Positions 1 through 9,208 of a stretch of 14,322 nt of DNA are shown here, piece after piece (position 1 is the stretch's first letter; each line of letters begins with the position of its first letter). The stretch covers positions 270,237 through 284,558 of the forward strand of contig NW_003146288.1 in the NCBI RefSeq assembly GCF_000003605.2, given 5' to 3'. The position numbers were made by a program, and so were the translations under genes. The notes under the pieces were generated by a model. The model was not told where the DNA came from, ran no database searches, and saw nothing but the letters and a program-made list of their open reading frames with translations. The stretch comes from Saccoglossus kowalevskii (lineage: Eukaryota > Hemichordata > Enteropneusta > Harrimaniidae).

Positions 1-112
1 TCTGTTTGTATTTCAAAAAATTGTAACATGTTCCAATTAAATTAAATTAAAAAGAGAATAGTAAATAACTTAGTGTGTATTGTAGTTCATGTCATAAATG
101 CGAGAATGTTGT

Positions 113-156
113 ATGTAAATGATATGCAAATTCATATGCAAATTTATGCTAATTAG
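113..156 (+). promoter_or_regulatory. Array of four POU octamer-like sites followed by a homeodomain core
   Basis: Two perfect octamers ATGCAAAT sit at 124-131 and 136-143. They are flanked by the one-mismatch forms ATGTAAAT (113-120) and ATGCTAAT (146-153), and the last runs into TAATTAG. Start-to-start distances are 11, 12 and 10 bp, close to one helical turn, so all sites face the same side of the DNA. ATGCAAAT is the classic binding site of POU-domain factors (Oct/Brn/Pou families). The array lies in the presumed first intron of the FARP-like gene, a common place for enhancers. It could also be chance in AT-rich DNA or a degenerate 11-bp tandem repeat. Confidence 0.4.
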
Positions 157-860
157 GCCGCCCACCAGCTAATTTGGATTGTGGAGAACACTGTACACAA
201 AACATTGCGGACTTGACGAGATGTTGGCATATTTACCAAAACGTCTTTTGTAGAATCTTTTTTGTAGAGTTATAAAAATCAATGGGGTTGACATGACAAC
301 GAGTCACAGTCATAATATAGGTCGCCAAGAACACCAACAAATTACCAAATCACAAAAAAAATATTTTACGTTTTACATTTAGTAATCATATTACTCAACG
401 AACTCTGTGGTAGTCTCTGAATAGCTCACGGTTGACAACAATTCTAAACTATTTTAATGATGAAATTATAACCAGGCATTCTACACCTCTACTGTTATGC
501 CATTGAAATGCAGTAAAAATAAACAAGTAACAAAATACCGCATACTTCTTAGTAGCAACACACTTTCCATACGGCCACTCAAACTATTCCACCAATTTCT
601 ACAAACCCCACAATGCAAATAATTACACATCTGGCCAATCAGAAGTGCATATCCGCTTAACCAGTAAAATACACAACATAATCCACCAAGCGAAGAGCAA
701 TGCGACCTCAAAGCACTCTCAATACAGTGTTTTGAACTCTCCTCTAATCCCACAGGACAGTTGGTTATTCCTTCACAGCAAATTAAAAACCTCATCCCTA
801 TATTTAGCGAGAGTAGACTTGCTGTGCGTGGTGTGGTGTTTTCCCTATGGGTGAACAGTC

Positions 861-876
861 TATATACGGTATATAT

Positions 877-913
<37 letters not shown>
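861..913. repeat. (TA)n microsatellite, interrupted
   Basis: An alternating TA tract is interrupted by CGG near 867-870 and by a CATG near 880-883, then runs without interruption from about 885 to 912. It is self-complementary and can extrude as a cruciform. It creates Ile-Tyr repeats in open frames on both strands, which makes those frames artefacts. Confidence 0.9.
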
Positions 914-915
<2 letters not shown>

Positions 916-1512
916 AGGTCGACCTCTGAACTTTCTAAGAAGCAAGACCAATTCAAAGAGCAAATAGTATTATTGTGGATGAAGATGCTCGATTCACTTA
1001 ACAAGTAATGAGATCTACAAGCATGCTGTCAATCTAGTCCGATTCAGGAGTTCTCAAGTTATAATATTATTAACAGCACGAGACAGAGTGAGTGAACGTG
1101 ACAGTGCATAATATAAACACAGAAATCTCAAACAGCGCTGTAGTACAAACGCTATTTGAACTGTGCTGTAATGGAATTATGCAACAGAATGAGAGATGAT
1201 ATTTGCCCTCAAGGCAGCTGTACCATTTAAAGCTGTCTTTGAGAAGCACAAACTGAATGGCAGCCAGTAAGCACAGTTTTTGTTATTTGATTTTCAATTG
1301 CACGGTTTGGTAATTTTATCACAATAGATGATGTATAAAATTATTATCTGTCGAATCAGTTTATTCAATGTTTAATGTTTACGCTTATTCTTCTGGTTTG
1401 CAAATTTTATGCAATATTTCTATAAAGGGGTCAATATTATTTTGAGAAATTTGCATGAACTGCAAATGGTTGTTTAAAATTATTAGATCATGGATTGCCA
1501 ATCAGCGAGATT

Positions 1513-1567
1513 GAGCATATATATGTGAAATACACACTATATATATATATATATATATATGTATTTC
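1513..1567. repeat. (TA)n microsatellite inside an imperfect palindrome
   Basis: A pure TA tract at about 1538-1560 is bracketed by GAAATAC on the left and its complement GTATTTC on the right, so the whole block folds back on itself. A direct repeat of GCCAATCA flanks the block (near 1497 and 1573). Confidence 0.75.
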
Positions 1568-2428
1568 CGCTAGCCAATCACAGCTGGTCATGATTTGAAT
1601 AAAATGCAATGGAAGTTACACCTAAGTAGAAAATATACTGTAGTAATAATATTGTTGATCACAACTGGGTTGATTTACTAAAAATAGAACTGACATTTAT
1701 CCAGTTTCAACTGTATTACCGAATGTACTCTATTTGCAGTGTATGCACTTGACTTGCAGCAAAGATGTATTACGATATGGTAAAATGCGTCCTATTTAAA
1801 TGATTCAAAATACAATAAATGCAATTTTTGACACATGTGCATGTTTATTTGGTATAATTTGCAGTGAAATCACAAGGAAGTTTACTATTATATTTCAGTC
1901 CTGCAAGAGTTATAAATGCTTCTGTCACTAAATTGTAGTTTTTGTTTAATGATTTGTTTATTCAAATCAAATTACCTTAGACAATTCATTCATTAAATTA
2001 CATATTGCTTTTGATGATGTAATTTTAAAACAATAAAGAAGTAATTACATGTACTAGTAACTGATTAGCCCAATCCAACCATCCTATCTCACCAATATTG
2101 ATTTGGCAACCATCTTTAATTTATTATGAATTTAGAAATGAGAACAAACTGGGGATGTACTTTATGTGTGTGCATAGAGGTGGGTATTGTGAGTAAGTAA
2201 TCTGGCCAAGTTGTTTACTCCAATGTATTATCATAAACATTATAGCGCTTGCTCCATGGTTCTAGAAGCTTTTGTATAAGGTCTATGGTATTATGATGAA
2301 CCCTATCAAACAAAGAATGGACACAGTACACGCCTTGTAGAACGAGACCCATTCTTTGGATATATTATCGACATAGGTGACCGGAAGTTTGGATATTTAT
2401 AACTATAAACTGCAAATGACATCATTGA

Positions 2429-2437
2429 CCTTACCTG
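2429..2437 (-). other. Splice donor ending the FERM exon
   Basis: On the minus strand the bases read CAG|GTAAGG, matching the U1 consensus at every key position (G at -1, GT, A at +3 and +4, G at +5). The open frame continues past it into residues with no FERM character, so this is where coding should stop. Confidence 0.75.
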
Positions 2438-2701
2438 TATTTCAAATGTCTGCGTTTGATCGTCAAGTAAAAGCACGCGGAGACCGATTAATTTTCCTTT
2501 TCTCCGTGCTTGCTCCCTCCTCGGCGATGACAGTTCAGATTTTGTTGGGCTCGATGGCGCCGGCGAGCCTGTTGTCGATGGGTCGTCACTGAAATGGTCC
2601 CGACTGCTAAAGTCGGTGTGATTGGCAGAATGGAGGGTCGAGGTTGGCGACCCGTGGCTACTGCCTCCTGCTCTTTCCTCGTCCTGGTCGTACTCATTCA
2701 T
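2435..2701 (-). CDS. First coding exon of a FARP/Cdep-like FERM-RhoGEF gene (partial)
   Basis: The exon encodes 89 residues. FARP/Cdep proteins are Rho-family exchange factors that join an N-terminal FERM domain to a DH domain and two PH domains and act at the cell cortex, notably in neurite and dendrite growth. Residues 1-67 form an acidic then Ser/Pro/Thr-rich leader, followed by a basic patch (RREQARRKGK). Residues 69-89 read GKLIGLRVLLLDDQTQTFEI plus Q, the first strand of a FERM F1 lobe; the spacing and the GKL...LDD...FE pattern match FARP/Cdep best, with FRMD7 a close alternative. The start is supported by an in-frame TAA at 2705-2707 and an A at -3. The frame ends in phase 0 at CAG|GTAAGG, a near-consensus donor at 2434-2429, where the family's F1 lobe is also interrupted. 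Only family membership is claimed, from a short match; orthology is inference. Confidence 0.62.
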
Positions 2702-2771
2702 ATTTTACACTGCCTCTCTCTTTGTATTACAGCAATAGGTTTCACATTCGTAACGATTTCAACAACATGTC
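2702..2771 (-). other. Probable 5' UTR segment of the FARP-like exon, with splice acceptor
   Basis: Upstream of the ATG on the minus strand, a pyrimidine-rich run ends in CCTGCAG at 2772-2777, giving a good acceptor (AG at 2773-2772) and a 70-nt non-coding piece before the start codon. The hexamer CTGCAG is a palindrome, so it also resembles a donor on the plus strand. Whether this acceptor is used, or transcription simply starts further right, cannot be decided from sequence. Confidence 0.4.
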
Positions 2772-2859
2772 CTGCAGGTACAACAGAAGAACGACGGTTT
2801 GCGGATTAAAACGGCGTACTAAAACAGACACAACACGCGAGAAGCAAACAGATCGCCCG

Positions 2860-3340
2860 TGAAACATCACTCATTCAAAACATCGCATTGTGTCCATGAT
2901 GAAGGTACATATCCGAGTCTGTGTTGGCGTTATATCGAACCGATCGGCGGACATCATGGAATGTTTCGTCACAAACAAATCAAAGCACAACTGCGCTAAA
3001 AGTAAATTTGGGGAGATTCGCAAGTTTGCGATTCAAACGGGCCAATCGCTTTTCAAAATGCCAAACGCTGTTTATGTACATGCCGAGTTCGTCATTCAGC
3101 ATGAGAACATGCGTGTACAATACAGTGATTGGCATTGGCGCTCGCCAAAGTTTTCATGCAAGATCGGTCGGTCTACATAAAAAATGTCATCGCTCTAGTG
3201 CCATAAGCAACTGTACAGCGTACCTACCTTGTAAAATATTCATAAATAGTCACGTCATGGGCCAAATTCGGACGAAATGCAGGCGTTTTTGCGAGCTATC
3301 ACTGTACTGTCCTAGAAAATACAACTCCACTGCACTGTAA
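2860..3340 (-). promoter_or_regulatory. CpG-enriched promoter-like region of the FARP-like gene
   Basis: CpG dinucleotides are clearly denser from about 2440 to 3330 than in the flanking AT-rich DNA, as expected for an unmethylated gene start. On the minus strand two CCAAT boxes lie within 3124-3137 (GCCAATGCCAATC); another CCAAT lies on the plus strand near 3042. A CRE-like TGACGTGA (minus strand) lies at about 3249-3257, next to AT-rich TATTTATGAATATTTT, which could act as a TATA-like element. The exact start site cannot be placed. Confidence 0.45.
3226..3300 (-). other. Possible non-coding leader exon with donor (3' boundary at 3228)
   Basis: The minus strand reads AAG|GTAGGT with the exon edge at 3228, a strong donor. 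Paired with the acceptor at 2772-2773 it would define a 456-bp leader intron lying wholly inside the CpG-enriched segment. The upstream limit of this exon is not visible; 3300 is a placeholder. Confidence 0.3.
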
Positions 3341-4085
3341 CAGGCTGTTTCGTTTTCTGTATCCCCTCCCTCTACAGTTCACAAACACAAGCAATTAACC
3401 AAATTTTAACACTGTGATCGTAAGTACTTTTTAACATACGTGTTGAATTGTTTTATGTCATATTACACACCTGTACCAGTTTCTAATATCTGACAAGTGA
3501 GTGAGAATATTGATTATAACTCATCTCGACGACAAATTGCCACTGGGGTGCATCCAGCTACCATAACAGCAGAATCATCCTCCATAAATAGGGTGAGAAA
3601 TTTACATGCGTTTATTTTGATTGGCATATTTAGGGAAACCCCACCCCATGTTGTATATTTATAAAGTCGACAACGTTGGTCGGTGGATATTATGAGTGTC
3701 CATGTGTTGAAGTTAACAACCGTGCGAGTGAAACATTCTCTGCTCCCAGTATCACTGCAGTATGCTATGCGCAAATAAAAACTACATTCAAACAAACTAA
3801 GTATGGCGTGTCGCCATGAAGAAGCAGGATGAATGGAGAAGATAGCATGACCGGACTTACTAGTAAAAATAGCCGATTTATGTGCTGGTAGTGTTGTATC
3901 ATTTCTGATATTATATTTCATAGATATTTCTTATTTTACCACGCCATAAATAGGATATTCTAGTATGTTATACTACAGTTAACATTCCATATTACTAACC
4001 ATACACTGCTATAGAACTATCATTTACAAACATAAATTTACAAATATTATTCTATATAATTATATACGTCTTATTGGTTGACACA
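3341..4085. other. Non-coding stretch without a recognised feature
   Basis: No exon, RNA gene or clear repeat is visible. A TATA-like string (TATTTATAAAG) occurs near 3656-3666. A 135-codon minus-strand open frame at 3514-3921 has no recognisable domain and irregular composition, and is treated as chance. AT content rises strongly after about 3900. Confidence 0.5.
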
Positions 4086-4090
4086 TAGAT

Positions 4091-4119
4091 AAGTTAGTAA
4101 GTTAGTTAGTTAGTTAGTG
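4091..4119. repeat. (AGTT)n tetranucleotide microsatellite
   Basis: Near-perfect repeats of AGTT/TTAG, with one unit disturbed (AGTA at about 4096-4099). Confidence 0.85.
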
Positions 4120-4129
4120 AGATGTTAGT

Positions 4130-5660
4130 AAATTGAAAGTCAAACTATATAAATTTACAAATTACACCACACATATTATATATATACTAGTATACTATAT
4201 TTTCAAAGTCCATAAAATAGTCATTCCTGAATATACAAATAATTAAAGTGTTTGGTCATGCGAAATTGTATTTATCATGTATTTTGAAAGATGTAAAAAT
4301 CTTCCGGTATCGTGGTACTAAGTAGTTGTTGATCGCACTGTAAATACTCGTTGAAGGCGCTGGTCGTTCACGGCGAATCTCGTTTTTGTAAATTGTGTGA
4401 TTTTTACTTCAGAATTATACTCGGAATCGGTCGTCGATATGACCCCTGAAGGTCAAACATCCTGGTACTTATTATTGAAGTTCAAAAACAGATTCACATT
4501 AAAACAGCGGTATACCATTCCAATTTATGACAACAACACTAACAGAAAAACTCTCTAGTTTAACAACTTGGAATGTGGGACTATTTTACACATAGAATCA
4601 ATTTGTTTTGTACCCCAAATTAAGACAAGATGAAAATAACGTTTTTTTTATTAAATTTGAATCATGGTATTATATACACATGTAACAACAAAACAGTTTG
4701 ACAACAGGCATGGCATCAATTGTAAAAAGTTAATTTGAAAGTAAAGATATTTACTTTTATGCCTACGATGGCACTTTATTCAATTGTGGCTTGAAACCTA
4801 AACAGAACTGGAATGACACATTTAACCATAGTGATAACAGTATGACTTGACCAAATACGAGTATCGTCTTAGAAACAAAAAATTAAATAACATTCGCAAA
4901 AAAAAATGAGCGCTGTCATTGCACTTGAACTGTGTACCACACTTCAATTTACATTTGACATTACATTTTGTTAGCTTCATGATTTGACGCTTTCGAGACC
5001 TTATTAAATATAAATGTCGTTTCCATGTCACCGCTAATCCAAGTTAATGTGTTTGCCTCAATCGACAAAGAAAGCACTGAATGCGACGAAGTAGTCGGCA
5101 AAAGAGAGAAACGAGCCAGAGTCTAACAATACTGTGATCAAGTCGTGACCACTTTACACCTTTCGCTCCATAAACGCACTCATTACTTAAATCTTGAAGA
5201 TAAACAATAAAAAACGTTAATATATTTTCTAGTTTTATTTATAAATAATTAAAGACACGAATTTTACGTTGTTGATATGTGGTTCTCAATCTAATTATTA
5301 TATATAATTGTATTTCTGATAATGATATTAATAACAATTCTTCACCGCATGTTTCAAGCTTCAAGCTGAGACTTGAATTGGATTCTGATCTGAGGCTAAT
5401 CATGTTTATATGATTTCTTTGAACTTGAACAAACCTTAAATTGAACTTTGAATTGGAATAAACAAACCCATATGACACATCAGTGACATTTATATCTGAA
5501 AGGTCGTTAATTATAAAAAAAAAAAAGAATTGTAAGTTAATCGTCTATTTGAGGAAATAAGTTTAAAACGCCGCAAAGGTGACATTGTCACGGTTAACAA
5601 AGGGAAATAACCCAAACTTGAAGTTGTTTTAAACAAACATACAAGAAACTATTTAACCAT
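4130..5660. other. Non-coding stretch; one nuclear-receptor-like everted repeat
   Basis: AT-rich DNA with no supportable exon. A CpG-richer patch at about 4300-4460 contains TGACCC-CTGA-AGGTCA (4440-4455), an everted pair of nuclear-receptor half-sites with a 4-bp spacer. A minus-strand frame of about 44 codons across 4255-4390 looks weakly protein-like but has no recognised motif. From 5340 to 5465 the short words TTGAA and TTCAA recur densely, probably as simple-sequence drift. A homopolymer A run lies at about 5515-5526. Confidence 0.45.
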
Positions 5661-5672
5661 TTTGAACGCCAT

Positions 5673-5786
5673 CATCTCTATCGACATTTTGGCGCAACAT
5701 TTTGTATTTTTTATGTATTTTGTTGATAATTTTGGATCAAAAGAACATGATTTTCTATCAGGTACACATCTCGATCGACATTTTGG
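5673..5786 (+). repeat. 20-bp direct repeat pair flanking a 74-bp spacer
   Basis: The 20-mer CATCTCTATCGACATTTTGG at 5673-5692 recurs at 5767-5786 with a single T-to-G difference. The copies are offset by 94 bp. The spacer is T-rich and repeats smaller words (ACATTTTG, TTTTGG). It may be a two-unit degenerate tandem duplication, or the flanks of a small insertion. Confidence 0.7.
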
Positions 5787-5789
5787 AAA

Positions 5790-6605
5790 TAAATATGAAA
5801 GATATGTCATTTTGTGAACGGAGACAAAAGTTGATTTTGGTGCTCCAAAACGGAGAGTAAGTATTTATATTATGTTATGTCCTTTCTCTGCTGTGACAGT
5901 CATTGGTTCTGACTACATTTGACTTGCTTTCACTGTCGATACAGTTTTCATCTGGAATAATTCAGTTGAAATTCGCAACAACAATGTGATTCATATTGTA
6001 AAATGACAACGCCTGTTCTGGTTGATTTTCGTGTTCGTTCGTACAACACGTACTAGCACTATATTTAAAAAGATCCACGTACTCACACGCAAAGAAGTGA
6101 AAAAGTGTGCTATTGAAAGAAATTGATTGACAGGTATATAAGAGGCCATATTATGTAATAATTCTTTGATGTAAATACATACTCCCGTATTTCATTTTCA
6201 ATTGTGTGCGACAATAGTCTCACTATGATTCATATTCATGTTATTATGTAGATAAAATATATATTATAATATGATAGACAGTTAATTAAATATGTATATA
6301 TATAATAGAACAGATGACATCACAATTACAGTTACAGTTATATTCTAGTATTTATCAAAAAAAGGTTCTTCTTTTACATGTGTCAAACCAAAAAAACAAT
6401 TCTCAATTTGTTTTTCAGATCGTAAAAACAGCTATTTTCTATTTTGTAGCATCCCCACTTAGTATGGTCTACAGAAAACCTCCTACTGTATCGTTGTATA
6501 GTTTATTAGAAATCATAACCAACAGAATCAAATGTAGAAGGTTCTTCTAGAATATAATTAAAGTGGTCTTGAATAATTGCAACAATGAGAATTATGTTTG
6601 ACACA
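5790..6605. other. Non-coding AT-rich stretch without a recognised feature
   Basis: No exon or RNA gene is visible. A short plus-strand frame at 6314-6550 (78 codons) has no domain signal. An AT-dinucleotide-rich patch lies at about 6255-6310. Confidence 0.5.
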
Positions 6606-6607
6606 AT

Positions 6608-6660
6608 GACCGCGTGGAGGCGTGCTTCAGTTATCCAATATTTTAGAATTTGATCCTGGG
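6608..6660 (+). mobile_element. Possible head of a decayed tRNA-derived SINE
   Basis: The string GACCGCGTGG at 6608-6617 is what I expect at the 5' end of some metazoan tRNA genes, and AATTTGATCCT at 6648-6658 resembles a worn B box and T-arm (GGTTCGATCC-like) about 40 bp later. The intervening D-arm and anticodon parts do not fold as a tRNA, so this is not a functional tRNA. A CpG-bearing, non-coding tail follows to about 6800. No known SINE core domain was recognised. Confidence 0.22.
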
Positions 6661-6839
6661 CAAATCTTTCCTTCCTTACGATGGTCAGAAAACTAGTGAG
6701 AGGTGTTCTGCATATAATACAAAGTGGGAATGGACGGGAAAAGATCGTTTACGGAATTTGTTTAGACTTTGCCGGCAATTCTTAAATAGTTCCGGTACAC
6801 AACGTATAACAAACCAACAAGTTGTATTGTTACACTAAA

Positions 6840-7528
6840 ACTATTTCATGCCATGCTCTTTCAAATATACATCCGATTAGAGGTTGATAAAAGAGCTCAT
6901 ACTTGAATGAACGTTGAGCTACAAGAACTAGACATCTCTAAACTATTAAAGTTTTGAAGTACTACCCCATCATTCCAAAACATAGACTATCAAATTTTGA
7001 GATTGTGGATAGGTGTTGAGAAATTAAATGCTGATTATAGAAAATAAAATTTAAACAAACAAATATATCATGAGCATTTCAATAAATCTCATCAGATGCT
7101 TGCAGACATGGTGACTATGTTACGATTCGAATCCAGTGAGAATCGCGTAGCATTCTCCCTTGTTCCGGGAACTATTTTAAGAACCATTTTTTTAAAAACG
7201 TAAACAGAGAATTTTTTTCCAGCTCATTAGTTAACACCGTTGATGCACATTCTTTGTTAAGGCATTGCATTATAAAACCCTGACACAAATCGCCGGCATA
7301 GTTTTGTGAATCATCGGTGGAACGCACGAAGTACTAGATTTGATGGGGGTCAAAGATCATAGTTACATTTATGGTTCAAAGTTGAGAACACATAGCAACA
7401 GCGTAATTAATAATTTTTACAACAACAAAATACTAATAAATGATGCATTTTTTTGACCAGTGCTACTGTAAAACATGTTAATCACGTTATTAATATCATA
7501 CAAACATGGTGCAAATTGATAGAGGAGT
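6840..7528. other. Non-coding stretch with a DR1-type nuclear-receptor motif
   Basis: No exon is visible. GGGTCAAAGATCA at 7347-7359 is a direct repeat of half-sites with a 1-bp spacer (DR1), the type bound by HNF4, RXR and COUP-TF relatives. A short structured patch at 7122-7170 contains the palindrome GATTCGAATC, a GAGAAT/ATTCTC hairpin and the palindrome GTTCCGGGAAC. Confidence 0.4.
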
Positions 7529-8034
7529 GGGGGGGGGGGCTTATGCATGCTGTCGTTGACATGTTATCACCCATGGTAAATATACTAAGAAAGGGATAAT
7601 CCATTGTCAAACATTACTGTCCCACTTTATTCATTGACTGTTTACAATTAAGATATAATAGCTCAAGTGCACCTGGTAAGACACAATAAATAAACAATCA
7701 AACACACACTTCATAACACCTCTTCGAAGACAAACATTATGCAAAAACATTGCAATGCGAGTTTGTTTAATGATTATAACACCCATTTGAGTAGATTTCG
7801 GTCGAATTTCAGACTTTGTAGTAGTTGTAGTTGTAGTAGTTCATATAAGGTTAAAGAAACATTATCATGTTTAAAAAAAAATATTTCGAAAAAAATATTC
7901 TTCTTTTCGCTACCTTAACCATAAACCCTGTAATTGTAAGGTCCATGCCTTAAGGCTTAATACTTTCACTAAAGATTATTCTTAAAAAATCCACCCTTTC
8001 TTGTGTAATTATCATTGTTCACACCCCCCCCCCC
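7529..8034. mobile_element. Poly-G/poly-C bounded inverted-repeat element (MITE-like candidate)
   Basis: Eleven G at 7529-7539 face eleven C at 8024-8034, so the ends are complementary. A second inverted match lies further in: AAGAAAGGG at 7587-7595 against CCCTTTCTT at 7994-8002, with partial complementarity continuing between these words and the ends. No open frame fits a transposase. The interior carries a GTA/GTT microsatellite at 7818-7841 and an A-rich palindromic patch at about 7870-7895. No target-site duplication was found, so the boundaries are tentative. Confidence 0.35.
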
Positions 8035-8680
8035 AAATAAACGAATAGTTACATCTTTGTTGATATCAGACTTACAGAAACCTCTCCTTCAACAGCATTG
8101 CTATAGAATAGTGGCCTGCGGTGAGATTTGTAAAAATAGACACCTGACTGAGTTAGGCGTCTTGGTTTGTTTTATAAGGTCAGTCACACTGTACACATGT
8201 TTGTCTAAGGGATATCAACCTCGAGTACGCTCAAAATGAAATGTGTCGAAAGTTCAAGACAGCCTGAGAATATCTACTGTTTTGATATTTCCTAATTATT
8301 AACAAAAACAATATAATTTTTTAACATTTTATGTTTTTATTTTGTGATGGAGTGATGCAAAAGGTGAATCCTAAAATAAAGTGCTTTTTAAAGAGGGTTT
8401 TCCGCTCAAGTTAGTGTTAAAAAGTATGCTGTCGTTTTCGTTACAATTCGATGTTAATTTTGAACCCCAAATAGTATGGAGTTTATTATTATTATTTTTG
8501 TTTGAAATTTGATCACCATTCTAATTAGTATTCATAATTGCAATTCTAATAATAAATACAATCTTATGATAAACAAATGTTCGTTTCAAACATCCAACCA
8601 GGCGGAGAATTGAAGTTTTATGTTATTTCTGTTCAAACATGAGCGGACGCTGTGAGCAAAAGTGGAATTATTGATCACAT
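8035..8680. other. Non-coding AT-rich stretch
   Basis: No supportable exon. A small (ATT)n repeat lies at 8483-8496. A 74-codon plus-strand frame at 8015-8239 begins in the poly-C tract and has no domain signal. Confidence 0.5.
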
Positions 8681-8837
8681 CTTTCAATACAAACGAGCAG
8701 GTTTTCTTTGTCTCAGTTTGAGGTTTTTTAGAGGACATGTTCCGATAAGTGAAAAGCGGCAACAAATCAAACGCCTTAATAATAATAATAGCAGATGATG
8801 TCTTTTGAAAAATACAGGAAGGAATTCATATATAGTG

Positions 8838-8935
8838 TATCGGAAGTGAGTCGCCAAACTTGAAGGTTGCTTGAGACGACACGTGACCGCGGTATTGTTA
8901 ATCTGGTATACACGTGACCATGAGCACTTCCGATA
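8838..8935. promoter_or_regulatory. Mirror-arranged ETS sites enclosing two E-boxes
   Basis: TATCGGAAGTG at 8838-8848 is repeated as its exact reverse complement CACTTCCGATA at 8925-8935. CGGAAGTG is the core bound by ETS factors such as GABPA. Between them the 8-mer CACGTGAC, an E-box of the USF/MYC type, occurs twice in the same orientation at 8880-8887 and 8911-8918, exactly 31 bp (about three helical turns) apart. ETS plus CACGTGAC is a common promoter combination in animals, and local CpG density is raised. No adjacent gene could be identified, so a promoter, enhancer or repeat-borne origin all remain possible. Confidence 0.4.
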
Positions 8936-9208
8936 TGCACTTCTAGTTGCCCAGTCACACTCTAAAGTGTTGGTGATCATGTTATTAATGTCAATTGAAC
9001 TGAATTGATCGAGCGAGATCTTTCTCGTGTTTATAATTCTCATAAAATATTTTCTCAAGGCGACTGAAACAACATCGCATTTCATTTGTAACTACGACCT
9101 CAGTAGAACAATATGGTTTAATATTAAATTTGTTTTATTATATGTTTTGTTTTTTATTTGATTGTACTGATATAAATAACGACGACAAATAGGGACGGAT
9201 TTAGACAG

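Larger units (their letters stand above)
1..2434 (-). other. Probable first coding intron of the FARP-like gene (left part of window)
   Basis: This stretch lies downstream, on the minus strand, of the strong donor at the end of the FERM exon, so it is inferred to be intronic. I looked on the minus strand for the next FERM segment, which in this family carries a DYFGL-type motif, and saw nothing like it; the next exon should lie outside the window. The stretch is AT-rich and holds a POU-octamer array near its start, two (TA)n microsatellites, a further octamer on the opposite strand at 1449-1456, and no convincing exon on either strand. Confidence 0.5.

Noticed and set aside
481-963. 160-codon minus-strand open frame
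   Set aside because: Its Ile-Tyr run is the (TA)n tract read in frame, the rest has no domain signal, and comparable frames exist on both strands over the same repeat.
2921-3340. 139-codon plus-strand open frame
   Set aside because: It lies over the CpG-enriched promoter-like region, where stop codons are fewer; no motif or family resemblance is visible, and an overlapping frame is also open.
3514-3921. 135-codon minus-strand open frame
   Set aside because: No recognisable domain, no splice signals that improve it, and irregular composition. Kept only as chance.
4255-4390. 44-codon minus-strand frame with protein-like composition
   Set aside because: Too short, no bounding splice sites of quality and no recognised motif.
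7124-7134. GATTCGAATCC resembling a tRNA B box
   Set aside because: The flanking bases do not form a T-arm stem, no A box lies at the right distance and no cloverleaf can be drawn. It is also a simple palindrome.
8684-9085. 133-codon minus-strand open frame
   Set aside because: Leucine run comes from an AAT microsatellite read on the opposite strand; no family resemblance. The DNA motif cluster explains the region better.
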